Below, in pieces: positions 1-9,384 of a stretch of DNA of 64,000 nucleotides. The first letter of the stretch is position 1. Every line of letters begins with the position of its first letter. The position numbers and the translations under genes were made by a program. This DNA comes from Prevotella sp. P3-122 (GTDB lineage: Bacteria; Bacteroidota; Bacteroidia; Bacteroidales; Bacteroidaceae). The notes beneath the pieces are model-generated. The model saw only the letters and a program-made list of their open reading frames with translations, ran no database searches and was not told the origin of the DNA. The DNA is taken from assembly GCF_002251365.1 (NCBI RefSeq), contig NZ_NPJH01000030.1, positions 1 through 64,000 of the forward strand, given 5' to 3'.

Positions 1-8
1 AATATAAC

Positions 9-151
9 ATATAACATTAAACATTAAGCATTAAGCTATTTCTTGCTATTGATAATAGTTATATATATATTATATAATTATAATTATATAATATATATAT
101 AAAGTTAGAACAACTAAAAATTGTCTTAATGTTTAATGTTTAATGTTATAT
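9..151. repeat. Long inverted repeat around a 44-bp AT palindrome
   Basis: Positions 9-35 and 125-151 are inverted copies that match at 26 of 27 positions and are built from the unit ACATTAA. Between them, 59-102 is a perfect 44-bp palindrome made only of A and T. On single-stranded DNA or RNA this could form a cruciform or a long hairpin. It may be the terminator region of a gene beyond the left edge, or a duplex-opening element. No gene is visible in 1-366. Confidence 0.75.
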
Positions 152-270
152 TTTACATCTTCATGGGGGATGATATTGTCCGTTTTCCCCGAAAAAACGC
201 TATATTTGCAGGAGAGGGGCGTTAAATAACCTTAACTGTCGAAAACCGCAAAAACGGTCCCGAAAACCTA

Positions 271-301
271 TTGCAGGACTCAGGCAAATTATGTAACTTT
301 G
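271..301 (+). promoter_or_regulatory. Bacteroidetes-type promoter before truncated HU-like gene
   Basis: TAACTTTG at 294-301 matches the -7 consensus TAnnTTTG, and TTGC at 271-274 lies 19 bp upstream where the -33 element is expected. A second possible -7 box, TATATTTG, lies at 201-208. The promoter drives a gene that is now truncated (367-579). Confidence 0.6.
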
Positions 302-366
302 CACCTGTAACGTTACGAAAAACACAACAACCAACTAAATGTTAAACTCTTAAATCGTTAAAAACT

Positions 367-579
367 ATGAACACAATCAAGTATTCTGTATTGATGTTGT
401 CTAACCCGGCGAACCCAGACGAAACAGAAAAGGCGTATGCAAGGGTGCAGCTCAACGAGGTGATTTCCACCAAGCAGTTCATCAACCATATCAGTGAGAT
501 GTTTATTTGTTATTTTGTCTGCCTTTTTGTTCCGTCGTTTAGGAATAATTATCATATTCGCAATCTTATTTTAATATAA
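367..579 (+). pseudogene. Truncated HU-like DNA-binding protein
   Basis: The first 44 or so residues (start MNTIKYSVLMLSNPANP, then AYARVQLNEVIS) resemble the N-terminus of the Bacteroidales HU-related DNA-binding family, whose members are usually about 120-170 residues. From about residue 45 the frame turns into a hydrophobic, low-information tail and stops at 70 residues, so the DNA-binding arm and the C-terminal half are gone. The promoter and start region look intact, so the gene seems to have lost its 3' part by deletion. The family assignment comes from recognising the N-terminus only. Confidence 0.55.
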
Positions 580-618
580 TTTAGTTGGCATCTATGTTTA
601 GTATATGAAGAATTGTTG

Positions 619-626
619 TAATTTTG
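619..626 (+). promoter_or_regulatory. Promoter -7 box for the Bat operon
   Basis: TAATTTTG matches TAnnTTTG and lies 46 bp before the MoxR start at 672. I see no good -33 element. The genes downstream run in one direction with small gaps to 9348, so this is probably the main operon promoter. Confidence 0.55.
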
Positions 627-671
627 CCCGTAAATTCAAAAACAGAAGATTAATACAAAAATATTATTATC

Positions 672-1667
672 ATGGCAGAATCTATTGATATTCGGGAACT
701 GAACATCAGAATAGAACAACAAAGTACTTTCGTGACAAACCTTGTCACGGGTATGGACAGAGTAATCGTAGGACAGAAACATTTGGTAAACTCGCTGCTT
801 ATCTCACTTCTTAGCGATGGGCATATACTGCTTGAGGGTGTGCCAGGATTGGCAAAGACTTTGGCTATTAAGACCTTGGCACAGCTTATAGACGCCGACT
901 ACTCTCGCATACAGTTTACTCCCGACCTGTTGCCAGCCGATGTCATCGGTACGATGATCTACTCGCAGAAAGAGGAGAAATTCCAGGTGAAGAAGGGTCC
1001 CGTATTTGCCAATTTCGTACTTGCTGACGAGATAAACCGTGCGCCCGCGAAGGTTCAGAGCGCATTGCTTGAGGCTATGCAGGAGCATCAGGTGACAATA
1101 GGCGAGAGCACGTTCAAGCTTCCCAACCCCTTCCTCGTGATGGCTACCCAGAACCCTATTGAGCAGGAAGGAACGTATCAGTTGCCAGAGGCCCAGGTGG
1201 ACCGTTTCATGCTGAAGGTGGTTATCGAGTACCCTACACTTGAGGAGGAGAAACTCATCATTCGCCAGAACATCAAGGGCGAGGCCACACGCGTAACGCC
1301 AGTGACGACGGCAGACGAGATACTGCGTGCCCGCGAGGTTGTCAATCAGGTGTATATTGACGAGAAGATAGAGCAGTATATTGCCGACATAGTATTCGCG
1401 TCACGTTATCCTGACCGCTACCAGCTTGCCGACCTTAAGGACATGATCACGTTTGGCGGCAGTCCGCGTGCAAGTATCAACTTGGCCAAGGCCGCGCGTG
1501 CCTATGCCTTCATCAAGCACCGCGGATATGTAGTGCCAGAGGATGTGAGGGCTGTAGCCTACGATGTGATGCGCCATCGCATTGGCCTTTCCTACGAGGC
1601 AGAGGCAAGCAACGTCACCAGCGAGGAGATTATCTCACGCATTATAAACAAGGTGGAGGTGCCATGA
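672..1667 (+). CDS. MoxR-family AAA+ ATPase of the Bat operon
   Basis: This 331-residue AAA+ ATPase belongs to the MoxR group, which acts as a chaperone for VWA-domain partners. Visible motifs are Walker A EGVPGLAKT (55-63), Walker B FVLADEIN (115-122), sensor 1 ATQNP (158-162) and the conserved LPEAQVDRF (171-179). It is the first gene of the operon, followed by DUF58 and two VWA proteins, which is the standard MoxR-DUF58-VWA arrangement. By family it probably remodels BatA/BatB or their envelope targets using ATP. The substrate is unknown. Confidence 0.95.
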   Translation: MAESIDIRELNIRIEQQSTFVTNLVTGMDRVIVGQKHLVNSLLISLLSDGHILLEGVPGLAKTLAIKTLAQLIDADYSRIQFTPDLLPADVIGTMIYSQKEEKFQVKKGPVFANFVLADEINRAPAKVQSALLEAMQEHQVTIGESTFKLPNPFLVMATQNPIEQEGTYQLPEAQVDRFMLKVVIEYPTLEEEKLIIRQNIKGEATRVTPVTTADEILRAREVVNQVYIDEKIEQYIADIVFASRYPDRYQLADLKDMITFGGSPRASINLAKAARAYAFIKHRGYVVPEDVRAVAYDVMRHRIGLSYEAEASNVTSEEIISRIINKVEVP

Positions 1668-1736
1668 TGACGGTGCCTGCAAGCGCGGATACCAGGATGG
1701 GTGAGCAGTTAGTTATAACACTAAGGAGACAATGTT

Positions 1737-2606
1737 TTGGAAACATCAGAGATATTAAAGAAGGTCAGAAAAATTGAGATAAAGACGCGCGGGCTCAGCC
1801 AGAATATTTTCGCGGGCCAGTACCACTCAGCCTTCAAGGGTAGGGGAATGGCGTTCTCTGAGGTTAGGGAATACCAGTTTGGCGATGACGTGCGAGATAT
1901 AGACTGGAATGTCACTGCCCGCTTCCACCGTCCCTACGTGAAGGTCTTCGAGGAAGAGCGTGAGCTGACGGTAATGCTGCTCATAGACGTCTCGGGGTCG
2001 CTTGACTTCGGTACGGCGAGGCAGATGAAACGTGACATGGCTACGGAGATTGCCGCCACGCTGGCGTTCAGCGCCATACAGAACAATGACAAGATTGGGG
2101 TGATATTCTTCTCGGACAAGATAGAGAAGTACATCCCGCCAAAGAAAGGCCGCAAGCACATATTATATATTATACGCGAGATGCTCGACTTCACCCCAGA
2201 GAGCAAGAAGACCGATGTCGGCATGGCCGTTGAGTTTCTGACAAGAGTGATGAAACGCAAGTGTACGGCATTCCTGCTTAGCGACTTCTATCAGCGTGGC
2301 GACTTTATGAGGCCATTGCAGATAGCCAACTCCAAGCACGACATTGTCGCCATACAGGTGTTCGACCCCATAGCAAAGATGCTGCCCGATGCCGGCCTGC
2401 TCAAGGTGCGTGACGCTGAGACAGGACACGAGATGTACATCGACACGTCGAGCAAGAAACTGCGGCATGCGCACAACCGCTACTGGCTGGAACGGGAAAG
2501 CGCGCTCAGGCAGACATTCGCCAAGTGTAATGTCGACTGGACGAGCGTGGCTACCAACGAGGATTACGTAAAGGCAATGATGGGGCTGTTCGCACGCCGC
2601 AACTAA
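1737..2606 (+). CDS. DUF58 protein with VWA-like fold
   Basis: This 289-residue protein has the DUF58 core: REYQFGDDVRDIDWNVTAR (about 44-62) and a VWA-like strand with the metal-site motif DVSGS (84-88). The start appears to be TTG at 1737, giving METSEILKK, the N-terminus usual for this family in Bacteroidales, with AAGGAG about 8 bp upstream. An ATG at 1732 is in another frame and stops after eight codons. DUF58 proteins accompany MoxR ATPases and VWA proteins and are inferred to be adaptors at the inner membrane. The exact role is not known. Confidence 0.92.
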   Translation: METSEILKKVRKIEIKTRGLSQNIFAGQYHSAFKGRGMAFSEVREYQFGDDVRDIDWNVTARFHRPYVKVFEEERELTVMLLIDVSGSLDFGTARQMKRDMATEIAATLAFSAIQNNDKIGVIFFSDKIEKYIPPKKGRKHILYIIREMLDFTPESKKTDVGMAVEFLTRVMKRKCTAFLLSDFYQRGDFMRPLQIANSKHDIVAIQVFDPIAKMLPDAGLLKVRDAETGHEMYIDTSSKKLRHAHNRYWLERESALRQTFAKCNVDWTSVATNEDYVKAMMGLFARRN

Positions 2607-2632
2607 TGCTTGCGCAATAAACAATCAACACA

Positions 2633-3799
2633 ATGAATATTAGAGTATTATCACATATTACTAAACCATTCCTTTCTGCTACGTTTGCTGACTGGCGGAC
2701 GAGTACAGACAGGGGCATGCATAGTCGTGCGCGCCTTGTACTGGTTGCTGTATTTGCGGTTGCATGCGCCGTTAGTGTCAGGGCGCAGGTATCAATAGAG
2801 GCAGCCATCGACTCCGTGCAGATATTGATTGGTGAGCAGGCTCACATGACGGTGGACGTAACGGCCAACGAGGGTGCCAGGATATCATGGCCACAGCTAC
2901 AGCCAAGGCAGTATCTCGTACCGGGAGTGGAGATAATAGAGATTACGGACGCAGACACAAGCCATTTGGACAACAACAAGGTGAAGGTTAGCCGCACGCT
3001 CACCATAACGGCTTTCGACGAGAAACTGTATTCCATCCCAGGCATGGAACTGAAGGTCGACGGCAAGGCTTTCAAGGGCAACACCTGTGCCCTGAAGGTG
3101 CTCACCCTCGACGTGGACACGGTGCACCCCAACCAGTTCTTCCCACCGAAGGACGTCCAGGACAATCCGTTCCTGTGGAGTGAGTGGAGCCCGCTGTTCT
3201 GGTTCTCCCTGCTTGCCTTGCTGCTTACCGTCGCCCTGTTCTACCTGACGGTTCGGCTCAAGCAGAACAAACCCATCATCACCCACATACGCATCGTCAA
3301 GAAGGTTCCTGCCCATCAGAAGGCGTTGAACGCCATCGACAGGATAAAGGCTGAGAAGATGCAGACGAGCGAGGACCAGAAGACTTACTACACGCAGCTT
3401 ACAGACACCCTGAGGCAATACATACAGGAGCGTTTCGGCTTCTCGGCAATGGAGATGACGTCGGGCGAAATCATTGAAAGGCTCAGGGAGAATGGCGACA
3501 AGACGATGATTGACGAGCTGCGCGAGCTGTTCAGCACTGCCGACCTCGTGAAGTTTGCCAAGTACTCTACGCTCATCAACGAGAACGACCTGAATCTTGT
3601 CAACGCCATCAACTTCATTGACCAGACAAAGGTGGAGGGGCAGCCCACAGAGGAGAGGATCGTTCCCAAACTGAGCGAGAACGACCAGCGTACCATCAAG
3701 GTCCGCCTGACCATCAAGGGCTTCATATACGGTATTGTCACCGTGTTGCTGCTGTTGCTGGCGTATGTCATATATAATATGTACCAACTGCTGAACTGA
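2633..3799 (+). CDS. Bat-operon membrane protein, DUF4381-like
   Basis: This 388-residue envelope protein has a signal segment, a periplasmic beta-rich domain (about 50-175), a transmembrane helix near 184-207, a cytoplasmic helical region (about 215-345) and a C-terminal transmembrane helix near 364-384. A second Met at residue 29 (nt 2717) precedes a standard signal peptide ending VSVRAQ, so the true start may be 2717. The layout resembles DUF4381-type proteins found between DUF58 and VWA genes in Bat operons. It probably anchors or organises the Bat complex. It lies 2 bp before batA. Confidence 0.75.
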   Translation: MNIRVLSHITKPFLSATFADWRTSTDRGMHSRARLVLVAVFAVACAVSVRAQVSIEAAIDSVQILIGEQAHMTVDVTANEGARISWPQLQPRQYLVPGVEIIEITDADTSHLDNNKVKVSRTLTITAFDEKLYSIPGMELKVDGKAFKGNTCALKVLTLDVDTVHPNQFFPPKDVQDNPFLWSEWSPLFWFSLLALLLTVALFYLTVRLKQNKPIITHIRIVKKVPAHQKALNAIDRIKAEKMQTSEDQKTYYTQLTDTLRQYIQERFGFSAMEMTSGEIIERLRENGDKTMIDELRELFSTADLVKFAKYSTLINENDLNLVNAINFIDQTKVEGQPTEERIVPKLSENDQRTIKVRLTIKGFIYGIVTVLLLLLAYVIYNMYQLLN

Positions 3800-3801
3800 C
3801 A

Positions 3802-4803
3802 ATGATGGAATTTGCTAATAAGGAATATTTTCTGCTACTGCTGCTGCTCATACCCTATGTGCTGTGGTACTTCCTCGACAACAGGAAGAAGGAGCCTACG
3901 CTGCGCATGAGCGACACATTCGCATATCTGTATGCCCACAAGAGCTGGAGGGTACGGATTGTCCATCTGCCCATGGTGCTGAGGTGCTGCATCTTTACCC
4001 TTGTAGTGATAGTGCTGGCACGTCCTCAGACACATAGCTCATGGGGAAGCCGTACTACAGAGGGCATAGACATCATGCTTGCAATGGACGTATCGACATC
4101 AATGCTTGCCGAAGACCTCAGGCCAAACCGCATGGAGGCTGCAAAGGACGTGGCGGCGGAGTTTATCTCCGGACGTCCTGACGACAATATCGGACTCACC
4201 ATCTTCGCCGGAGAGTCGTTCACACAATGCCCTATGACCACAGACCATGCCAGCCTGCTCAACCTTCTGCAGAACGTGCGTACGGACATGGCGGCTACGG
4301 GACTTATCGAGGACGGTACGGCAATAGGCATGGGACTGGCCAACGCCGTGAGCAGGCTGAAGGAGTCGAAGACCAAGAGCAAGGTTGTCATACTACTTAC
4401 CGACGGCTCGAACAACCGTGGCGACATATCGCCGATGACGGCGGCACAGATTGCCAAGAGCCTCGGCATCAGGGTCTATACCATTGGCGTGGGAACAAAC
4501 AAGGTGGCCCGCTATCCTATGCCCGTGGCTGGAGGCGTGCAGTATGTCAACATACCTGTGGAGATAGACGAGAAGACGCTCGGCGACATTGCCGCCATCA
4601 CGGACGGCAACTACTACAGGGCAACGAGCAACAACGAGCTGAAGAAAATATATCAGGACATAGACAAACTGGAGAAAACAAAGATGAAGGTGCGGAAGTT
4701 CTCGAAGAGATACGAGGCTTATCAGCCGTTCGCACTGGCGGCTGTGGTGCTGTTGCTGCTCGAGATACTCTTGCGCAACACCGTACTGAGAAAGCTCCCG
4801 TAA
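3802..4803 (+). CDS. batA: BatA, membrane-anchored VWA-domain protein
   Basis: This 333-residue protein has two N-terminal transmembrane helices (about 9-25 and 58-74), a VWA domain with metal-site motif DVSTS (96-100), and a C-terminal helix (about 312-328). The conserved MLARPQ-type segment after the second helix (VLARPQTHSS, 71-80) is typical of BatA/BatB. BatA is linked to aerotolerance and envelope stress in Bacteroides, but its biochemical activity is not settled. The start has two adjacent Met codons. Confidence 0.92.
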   Translation: MMEFANKEYFLLLLLLIPYVLWYFLDNRKKEPTLRMSDTFAYLYAHKSWRVRIVHLPMVLRCCIFTLVVIVLARPQTHSSWGSRTTEGIDIMLAMDVSTSMLAEDLRPNRMEAAKDVAAEFISGRPDDNIGLTIFAGESFTQCPMTTDHASLLNLLQNVRTDMAATGLIEDGTAIGMGLANAVSRLKESKTKSKVVILLTDGSNNRGDISPMTAAQIAKSLGIRVYTIGVGTNKVARYPMPVAGGVQYVNIPVEIDEKTLGDIAAITDGNYYRATSNNELKKIYQDIDKLEKTKMKVRKFSKRYEAYQPFALAAVVLLLLEILLRNTVLRKLP

Positions 4804-4851
4804 GTCACAGAATGTTCCAAACACCATGTGTAATATAAAGAGATTATTCTT

Positions 4852-5874
4852 ATGCTTAGATTTGAAAGCCCAATATACCTCTACCTGCTGATAGCCGTTC
4901 CGCTGCTTGCGTTGTTACGGCTGCTCAGCTGGCGACTAAGGAAACGAAAACTGAGAGCCTTTGGCGACCCCCGGCTGCTGTCCTCTCTCATGCCCGACGT
5001 GTCGAGATACCGTCCTGCCGTGAAGTTCTGGCTGCTGGTTGCTGCCTACGTGCTCCTTGTCCTCATGCTGGCGCGCCCGCAGATGGGAAGCAAGATATCG
5101 CGTGAGAAGCGCAACGGCATAGAGGCCATCATCTGCATGGACATATCAAACTCCATGCTTGCACAGGACGTGGTGCCGAGCAGGCTCGACAAGAGCAAGC
5201 TGCTGGTTGAGAACCTCATCGACAACTTCACCAACGACAAGATAGGCCTGATAGTCTTTGCTGGCGACGCCTTCGTGCAGTTGCCTATCACGAGCGACTA
5301 TGTATCGGCCAAGATGTTCCTGCAGAATATAGACCCCTCGCTGATTTCCGTTCAGGGTACCGACCTCGCAAGAGCCATCGACATGGCAAGCAAAAGCTTC
5401 ACAAAGCAGGAGGGAGTAGGCAGGGCCATAATTGTCATAACCGATGGCGAGGACCATGAGGGCGGAGCGCTGGAGGCTGCCAAGGAAGCGAGAAAGCGTG
5501 GCATGAATGTGTTTATACTCGGTGTCGGCGACCCCAAGGGTGCTCCCATACCATTGGGTGACGGCAACTATCTGACCAACAGTCAAGGCGAGACCGTCAT
5601 GACAGCACTAAACACCAGGATGTGCCAGGAGGTGGCCTCGGCGGGCAGCGGCACATACATTCATGTAGACAACACAGGAGACGCACAGGAGAAACTCAAC
5701 GACTCGCTGGCCAGACTGCAACGTGGCGAGAGCGAGAGCGTAATATATAGCGAGTACGACGAGCAGTTCCAGGCTTTTGGCATTCTCGCAATATTGCTGC
5801 TCATGGCAGAGATATGTGTGCTGGAATGCAGGAACCCCATGCTCAGGAACATCAGGCTATTCAAGAAGAAATAA
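4852..5874 (+). CDS. batB: BatB, membrane-anchored VWA-domain protein
   Basis: This 340-residue paralogue of the preceding BatA has the same plan: helices at about 8-24 and 58-75, LMLARPQMGS, a VWA metal site DISNS (97-101), and a C-terminal helix (about 306-324). Two tandem VWA genes behind MoxR/DUF58 are characteristic of the Bacteroidetes Bat operon. It is separated from batA by 48 bp and from batC by 16 bp. Confidence 0.92.
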   Translation: MLRFESPIYLYLLIAVPLLALLRLLSWRLRKRKLRAFGDPRLLSSLMPDVSRYRPAVKFWLLVAAYVLLVLMLARPQMGSKISREKRNGIEAIICMDISNSMLAQDVVPSRLDKSKLLVENLIDNFTNDKIGLIVFAGDAFVQLPITSDYVSAKMFLQNIDPSLISVQGTDLARAIDMASKSFTKQEGVGRAIIVITDGEDHEGGALEAAKEARKRGMNVFILGVGDPKGAPIPLGDGNYLTNSQGETVMTALNTRMCQEVASAGSGTYIHVDNTGDAQEKLNDSLARLQRGESESVIYSEYDEQFQAFGILAILLLMAEICVLECRNPMLRNIRLFKKK

Positions 5875-5890
5875 TCATACAGGCAACACC

Positions 5891-6604
5891 ATGACAGCGA
5901 GTAAGAAAAATAATATATTCAGAAATATCCTCTTCGCCATTCTTCTGATACTGTCCTTCCAAACAGCATCGGGACAGAGTGACCGGCAGTTTGTCCGCAA
6001 CGGCAACAAGTTCTTCAGACAGCAGGACTACGCCAAGGCCGAGGTGGAATACAGCAAGGCAATAGCCGCCAACGCCGCAAACACTACGGCTATATACAAT
6101 CTCGGCTGCGCCCTTCAGATGCAGCAGAAAGACTCCGCCGCTATAGTGCAGTATGAGAAAGCCGGCAAGGCTGAGACCAGCAAGCGACGCAAGTCAATGG
6201 CCTATCACAATATTGGCGTGATATGTCAGAAAAACCAGCTCTTCCAGGAAGCTATAGAGGCATACAAGGAGAGCCTGCGCAACAATCCCGGCGACAACGA
6301 GACACGATATAATCTTGAGCTCTGCAAGCGGCAGCTGAAAAAGCAGAACCAAAATGGCGGCTCAAAGCAAAACGAGGACAAGAAGCAGGACAAGAATAAG
6401 GACAAGGACAAGAAAGACCAACAGCAGAAACAAGATAAGGACAAACAGAACCAGCAGCAACAGCAGCAACAACAGCAGCAGATGAGCAAGGAGAATGCCG
6501 AGCAGCTGCTCAATGCCGCCATGCAGGAGGAGAAAGCAACGCAAAAGCGCATGAAGCAGAAGATGCAACAGCCGCAGCGACGCTCTCTGAACAACAACTG
6601 GTGA
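5891..6604 (+). CDS. batC: BatC, periplasmic TPR protein with Lys/Gln-rich tail
   Basis: This 237-residue protein has an N-terminal signal peptide (about 1-28, ending ASGQ), two to three TPR repeats (about 31-140) and a low-complexity tail of Lys, Asp and Gln with a run of about ten Gln, ending in a basic segment. The start at ATG 5891 is chosen because it leads directly into the signal peptide. By family BatC is a periplasmic scaffold. The tail length often varies in such proteins and the CAG/CAA tract could be slippage-prone. Confidence 0.88.
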   Translation: MTASKKNNIFRNILFAILLILSFQTASGQSDRQFVRNGNKFFRQQDYAKAEVEYSKAIAANAANTTAIYNLGCALQMQQKDSAAIVQYEKAGKAETSKRRKSMAYHNIGVICQKNQLFQEAIEAYKESLRNNPGDNETRYNLELCKRQLKKQNQNGGSKQNEDKKQDKNKDKDKKDQQQKQDKDKQNQQQQQQQQQQMSKENAEQLLNAAMQEEKATQKRMKQKMQQPQRRSLNNNW

Positions 6605-6608
6605 TGGG

Positions 6609-6736
6609 ATGCGTAGGATAGAGGAGATAGAGGAGATAGAGAGGATAGAGGAGATAGATGTGATAGAGGAGATAGAGAGGATCCCTTCGACCTTAGTCCT
6701 TCGTCCTTCGACCTTCGTCCTTCGTCCTTCGCCCTC
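6609..6736 (+). repeat. Simple-sequence tracts between batC and batD
   Basis: Two different short tandem tracts fill the gap. About 6617-6681 is built from GAGATAGAG-like units, and about 6686-6732 is built from CCTTCG(T/A) units. Neither is likely to code for protein. Similar GATAAG/CTTATC tracts occur at 58899-58938 and 60101-60168. They sit inside an operon just before the batD start, so they lengthen the intercistronic RNA. Confidence 0.7.
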
Positions 6737-6765
6737 AAATAATGATAATTATTCAGAATGCTATT

Positions 6766-9348
6766 ATGAAGCGATATCATATACTGTTTATACTAATGTT
6801 ACTCACCTCTGTGTGTATGGCACAGAGCATTCAGGTATCGGCACCGTCAAGAGTAGAGGCCGGTGAGAATTTCCGTGTGTCGTACAAGGTGACGACTCAG
6901 GATGTTGACGACTTCAAGTCCGGACTCCATTCGACAGACGTTGTGGAGGTGATAGCCGGGCCATACACATCCTCGGAGTCGAGCTTCCGTATGGTTAACG
7001 GCCATACAAGCTCGTCATCGTCGGTAACGTTCACATACACATTGTATGCCGTCAAGAGTGGAGTCTTCAACATCCCTGCAGCAACCGTAAAGGCAGGAGG
7101 CAAGCAGATAAGCTCCGCAGCACACAAAATAACGGTGACCGGAACGGCAAGCAATAACGGAGGAGCACCGAAGATGCACGAGGACGACGACAACAGGAGC
7201 GGCATGCGCCAGGCTGGCACTGCCATAACCGGGAAGGACCTCTTCATAAAGGTCAGCGCAAACAAGCGCACGGTACACGAGCAGGAACCGATATTGCTCA
7301 CCTACAAGGTATATACTCTCGTAGACCTTACGCAGCTTGACGGCAAGATGCCCGACCTGACGGGCTTCCATACCCAGGAGATACCACTCCCGCAGCAGAA
7401 GAGCTTCCACATAGAGCGTGTCAACGGCAAGCCATACCGTACGGTAACATGGAGCCAGTATGTGATGTACCCTCAGATGACGGGCAAGCTTGAGATACCA
7501 AGCATCACTTTCAAGGGCATCGTGGTGCAGCAGAACCGTGCCGTTGACCCCTTCGAGGCATTCTTCAATGGTGGCTCGGGATATGTGGAAGTAAAGAGGG
7601 ATATTGTCGCACCAGGCCTAACCATCGACGTGAAGCCGCTTCCTCAGAAGCCTGCCAACTTCTCCGGCGGCGTAGGCAAGTTCAACATCTCCGCACAACT
7701 GAACAAGACGGAGCTAAAGGCCGGCGACCCGCTGTCGCTAAGAATTGTTATTGGTGGTACAGGCAACCTGAAACTTATCAAGCAGCCAGAGGTGCAGTTC
7801 CCTAAAGACTGGGACAAGTACGACCCGAAGGTTACGGACAAGACCAAGCTTACCGCTAATGGCCTGGAGGGAAACATGGTGTACGACATTCTGGCTGTTC
7901 CGCGCAATCAGGGCCACTATACCATTCCTCCGATAGAGTTCACATATTATGATACCTCTGCCAATGCCTACAAGACCGTAAAGACACAGAGCTTTGAGAT
8001 TGACGTGGCAAAGGGCAGCGGCAGCAAGTCTGACGTCATTGACTACAGCAGCGACAACACCAGCAAGGACATCCGCGGCATCAAGACCGGCAACAGCGAG
8101 CAACATTCTGTCCAGGACTTCTTCTTTGGCTCTACAGAGTATCTCGTGAGCCTGCTGTTACCGTTCATAGCATTCATCACCCTGCTGGTACTGTTCCGCA
8201 AGCGCGCCATCGACAATGCCGACATCGTGAAGATGCGTGGCAAGAAGGCCAACAAGGTTGCCACCCGACGTCTGCGCACAGCCAGCAAGCTCATGGCGCA
8301 AGGCAAGGGTAACGAGTTCTACGACGAGGTGCTGCGCGCATTGTGGGGATATGTTGGCGACAAGCTTAACATTCCTGTCGACCAGCTCTCGCGTGACAAT
8401 ATTTCCGGGAAGCTGTCCTCGTACGATGTGGACAGTGCTACGGTGGACAAGTTTATCGGAGCACTCGACGAGTGTGAGTTCATGCGCTTTGCACCCGGTG
8501 ACCCCGAAGGCAATATGAACAAGACTTTCGACAGCGCCATGACTGCCATCATGGAAATAGAGAATACGATGAAGAAAAAGAAGAACGTCAAGAAAGCCAA
8601 TACCACAGGCTATACCTTCCTGCTGCTGCTCATTGCGCTGCTGCCCCTTCAGTCGCATGCCATAACGAAACAGAATGCGGACGACGAGTATGCAAAGGGC
8701 AACTACCAGCAGGCAATAAAGGATTATCAGGAGCTGTTGCGCAGCGGAGTCTCGGCAGACATATACTACAACCTTGGCAACGCATGGTTCCGCACGGACA
8801 ACATCACACAGGCTGTGCTGGCTTACGAGCGTGCCCTGCTGCTGTCGCCCGGTGACGAGGACATACGCTACAACCTTCAGTATGCGAGGTCGAAGACCAT
8901 CGACAAGATTACTCCGGCCAACGAGATGTTCTTCGTCACATGGTATCACTCGCTCGTCAATTTCACGAGCGTCGACACGTGGGGCAAGACGGCCATAGCG
9001 TCAATAATCCTTGCCCTTCTTCTGATTCTTGTCTTCCTCTTCGCACCGTCAATGTGGGCACGGAAGACGGGCTTCTATGGCTCGGCGGCATTCCTCGTTC
9101 TCTTCATACTCTCAAACCTGTTCGCATGGCAGCAGAAGGCGGAGCTGGAGAACAAGAAGGGGGCTATAGTAATAGCCACTACGGTGAACGTAAAGAAGAC
9201 TCCCTCTGCCACTGGTACTGACGTCTTCGTGATACACGAGGGTACACGGGTGGACATCACCGACAAGAGCATGAAGGAATGGCGCGGCATAAAGCTCGCC
9301 GACGGCAGAGAGGGATGGTTGCAGGCCAGCCAGATAGAGGAGATATGA
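6766..9348 (+). CDS. BatD-BatE fusion protein
   Basis: One uninterrupted frame covers two proteins that are usually separate. Counting from ATG 6766 (860 residues), the BatD part has a signal peptide ending SVCMAQ, large periplasmic beta domains (about 20-450), a transmembrane helix near 458-479 and a cytoplasmic helical domain (about 485-600). A Met at residue 602 (nt 8569) begins what looks like the original BatE: a signal-like helix (about 613-630), TPR repeats (about 635-715), two helices (about 740-762 and 768-787) and a C-terminal SH3-like domain. The topology stays consistent in a fused chain. An upstream ATG at 6742 adds eight residues. Separate translation from Met602 remains possible. 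Confidence 0.88.
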   Translation: MKRYHILFILMLLTSVCMAQSIQVSAPSRVEAGENFRVSYKVTTQDVDDFKSGLHSTDVVEVIAGPYTSSESSFRMVNGHTSSSSSVTFTYTLYAVKSGVFNIPAATVKAGGKQISSAAHKITVTGTASNNGGAPKMHEDDDNRSGMRQAGTAITGKDLFIKVSANKRTVHEQEPILLTYKVYTLVDLTQLDGKMPDLTGFHTQEIPLPQQKSFHIERVNGKPYRTVTWSQYVMYPQMTGKLEIPSITFKGIVVQQNRAVDPFEAFFNGGSGYVEVKRDIVAPGLTIDVKPLPQKPANFSGGVGKFNISAQLNKTELKAGDPLSLRIVIGGTGNLKLIKQPEVQFPKDWDKYDPKVTDKTKLTANGLEGNMVYDILAVPRNQGHYTIPPIEFTYYDTSANAYKTVKTQSFEIDVAKGSGSKSDVIDYSSDNTSKDIRGIKTGNSEQHSVQDFFFGSTEYLVSLLLPFIAFITLLVLFRKRAIDNADIVKMRGKKANKVATRRLRTASKLMAQGKGNEFYDEVLRALWGYVGDKLNIPVDQLSRDNISGKLSSYDVDSATVDKFIGALDECEFMRFAPGDPEGNMNKTFDSAMTAIMEIENTMKKKKNVKKANTTGYTFLLLLIALLPLQSHAITKQNADDEYAKGNYQQAIKDYQELLRSGVSADIYYNLGNAWFRTDNITQAVLAYERALLLSPGDEDIRYNLQYARSKTIDKITPANEMFFVTWYHSLVNFTSVDTWGKTAIASIILALLLILVFLFAPSMWARKTGFYGSAAFLVLFILSNLFAWQQKAELENKKGAIVIATTVNVKKTPSATGTDVFVIHEGTRVDITDKSMKEWRGIKLADGREGWLQASQIEEI

Positions 9349-9384
9349 TTTCCGCTAATTGGCAGCATTCAGAAAGTTATTATT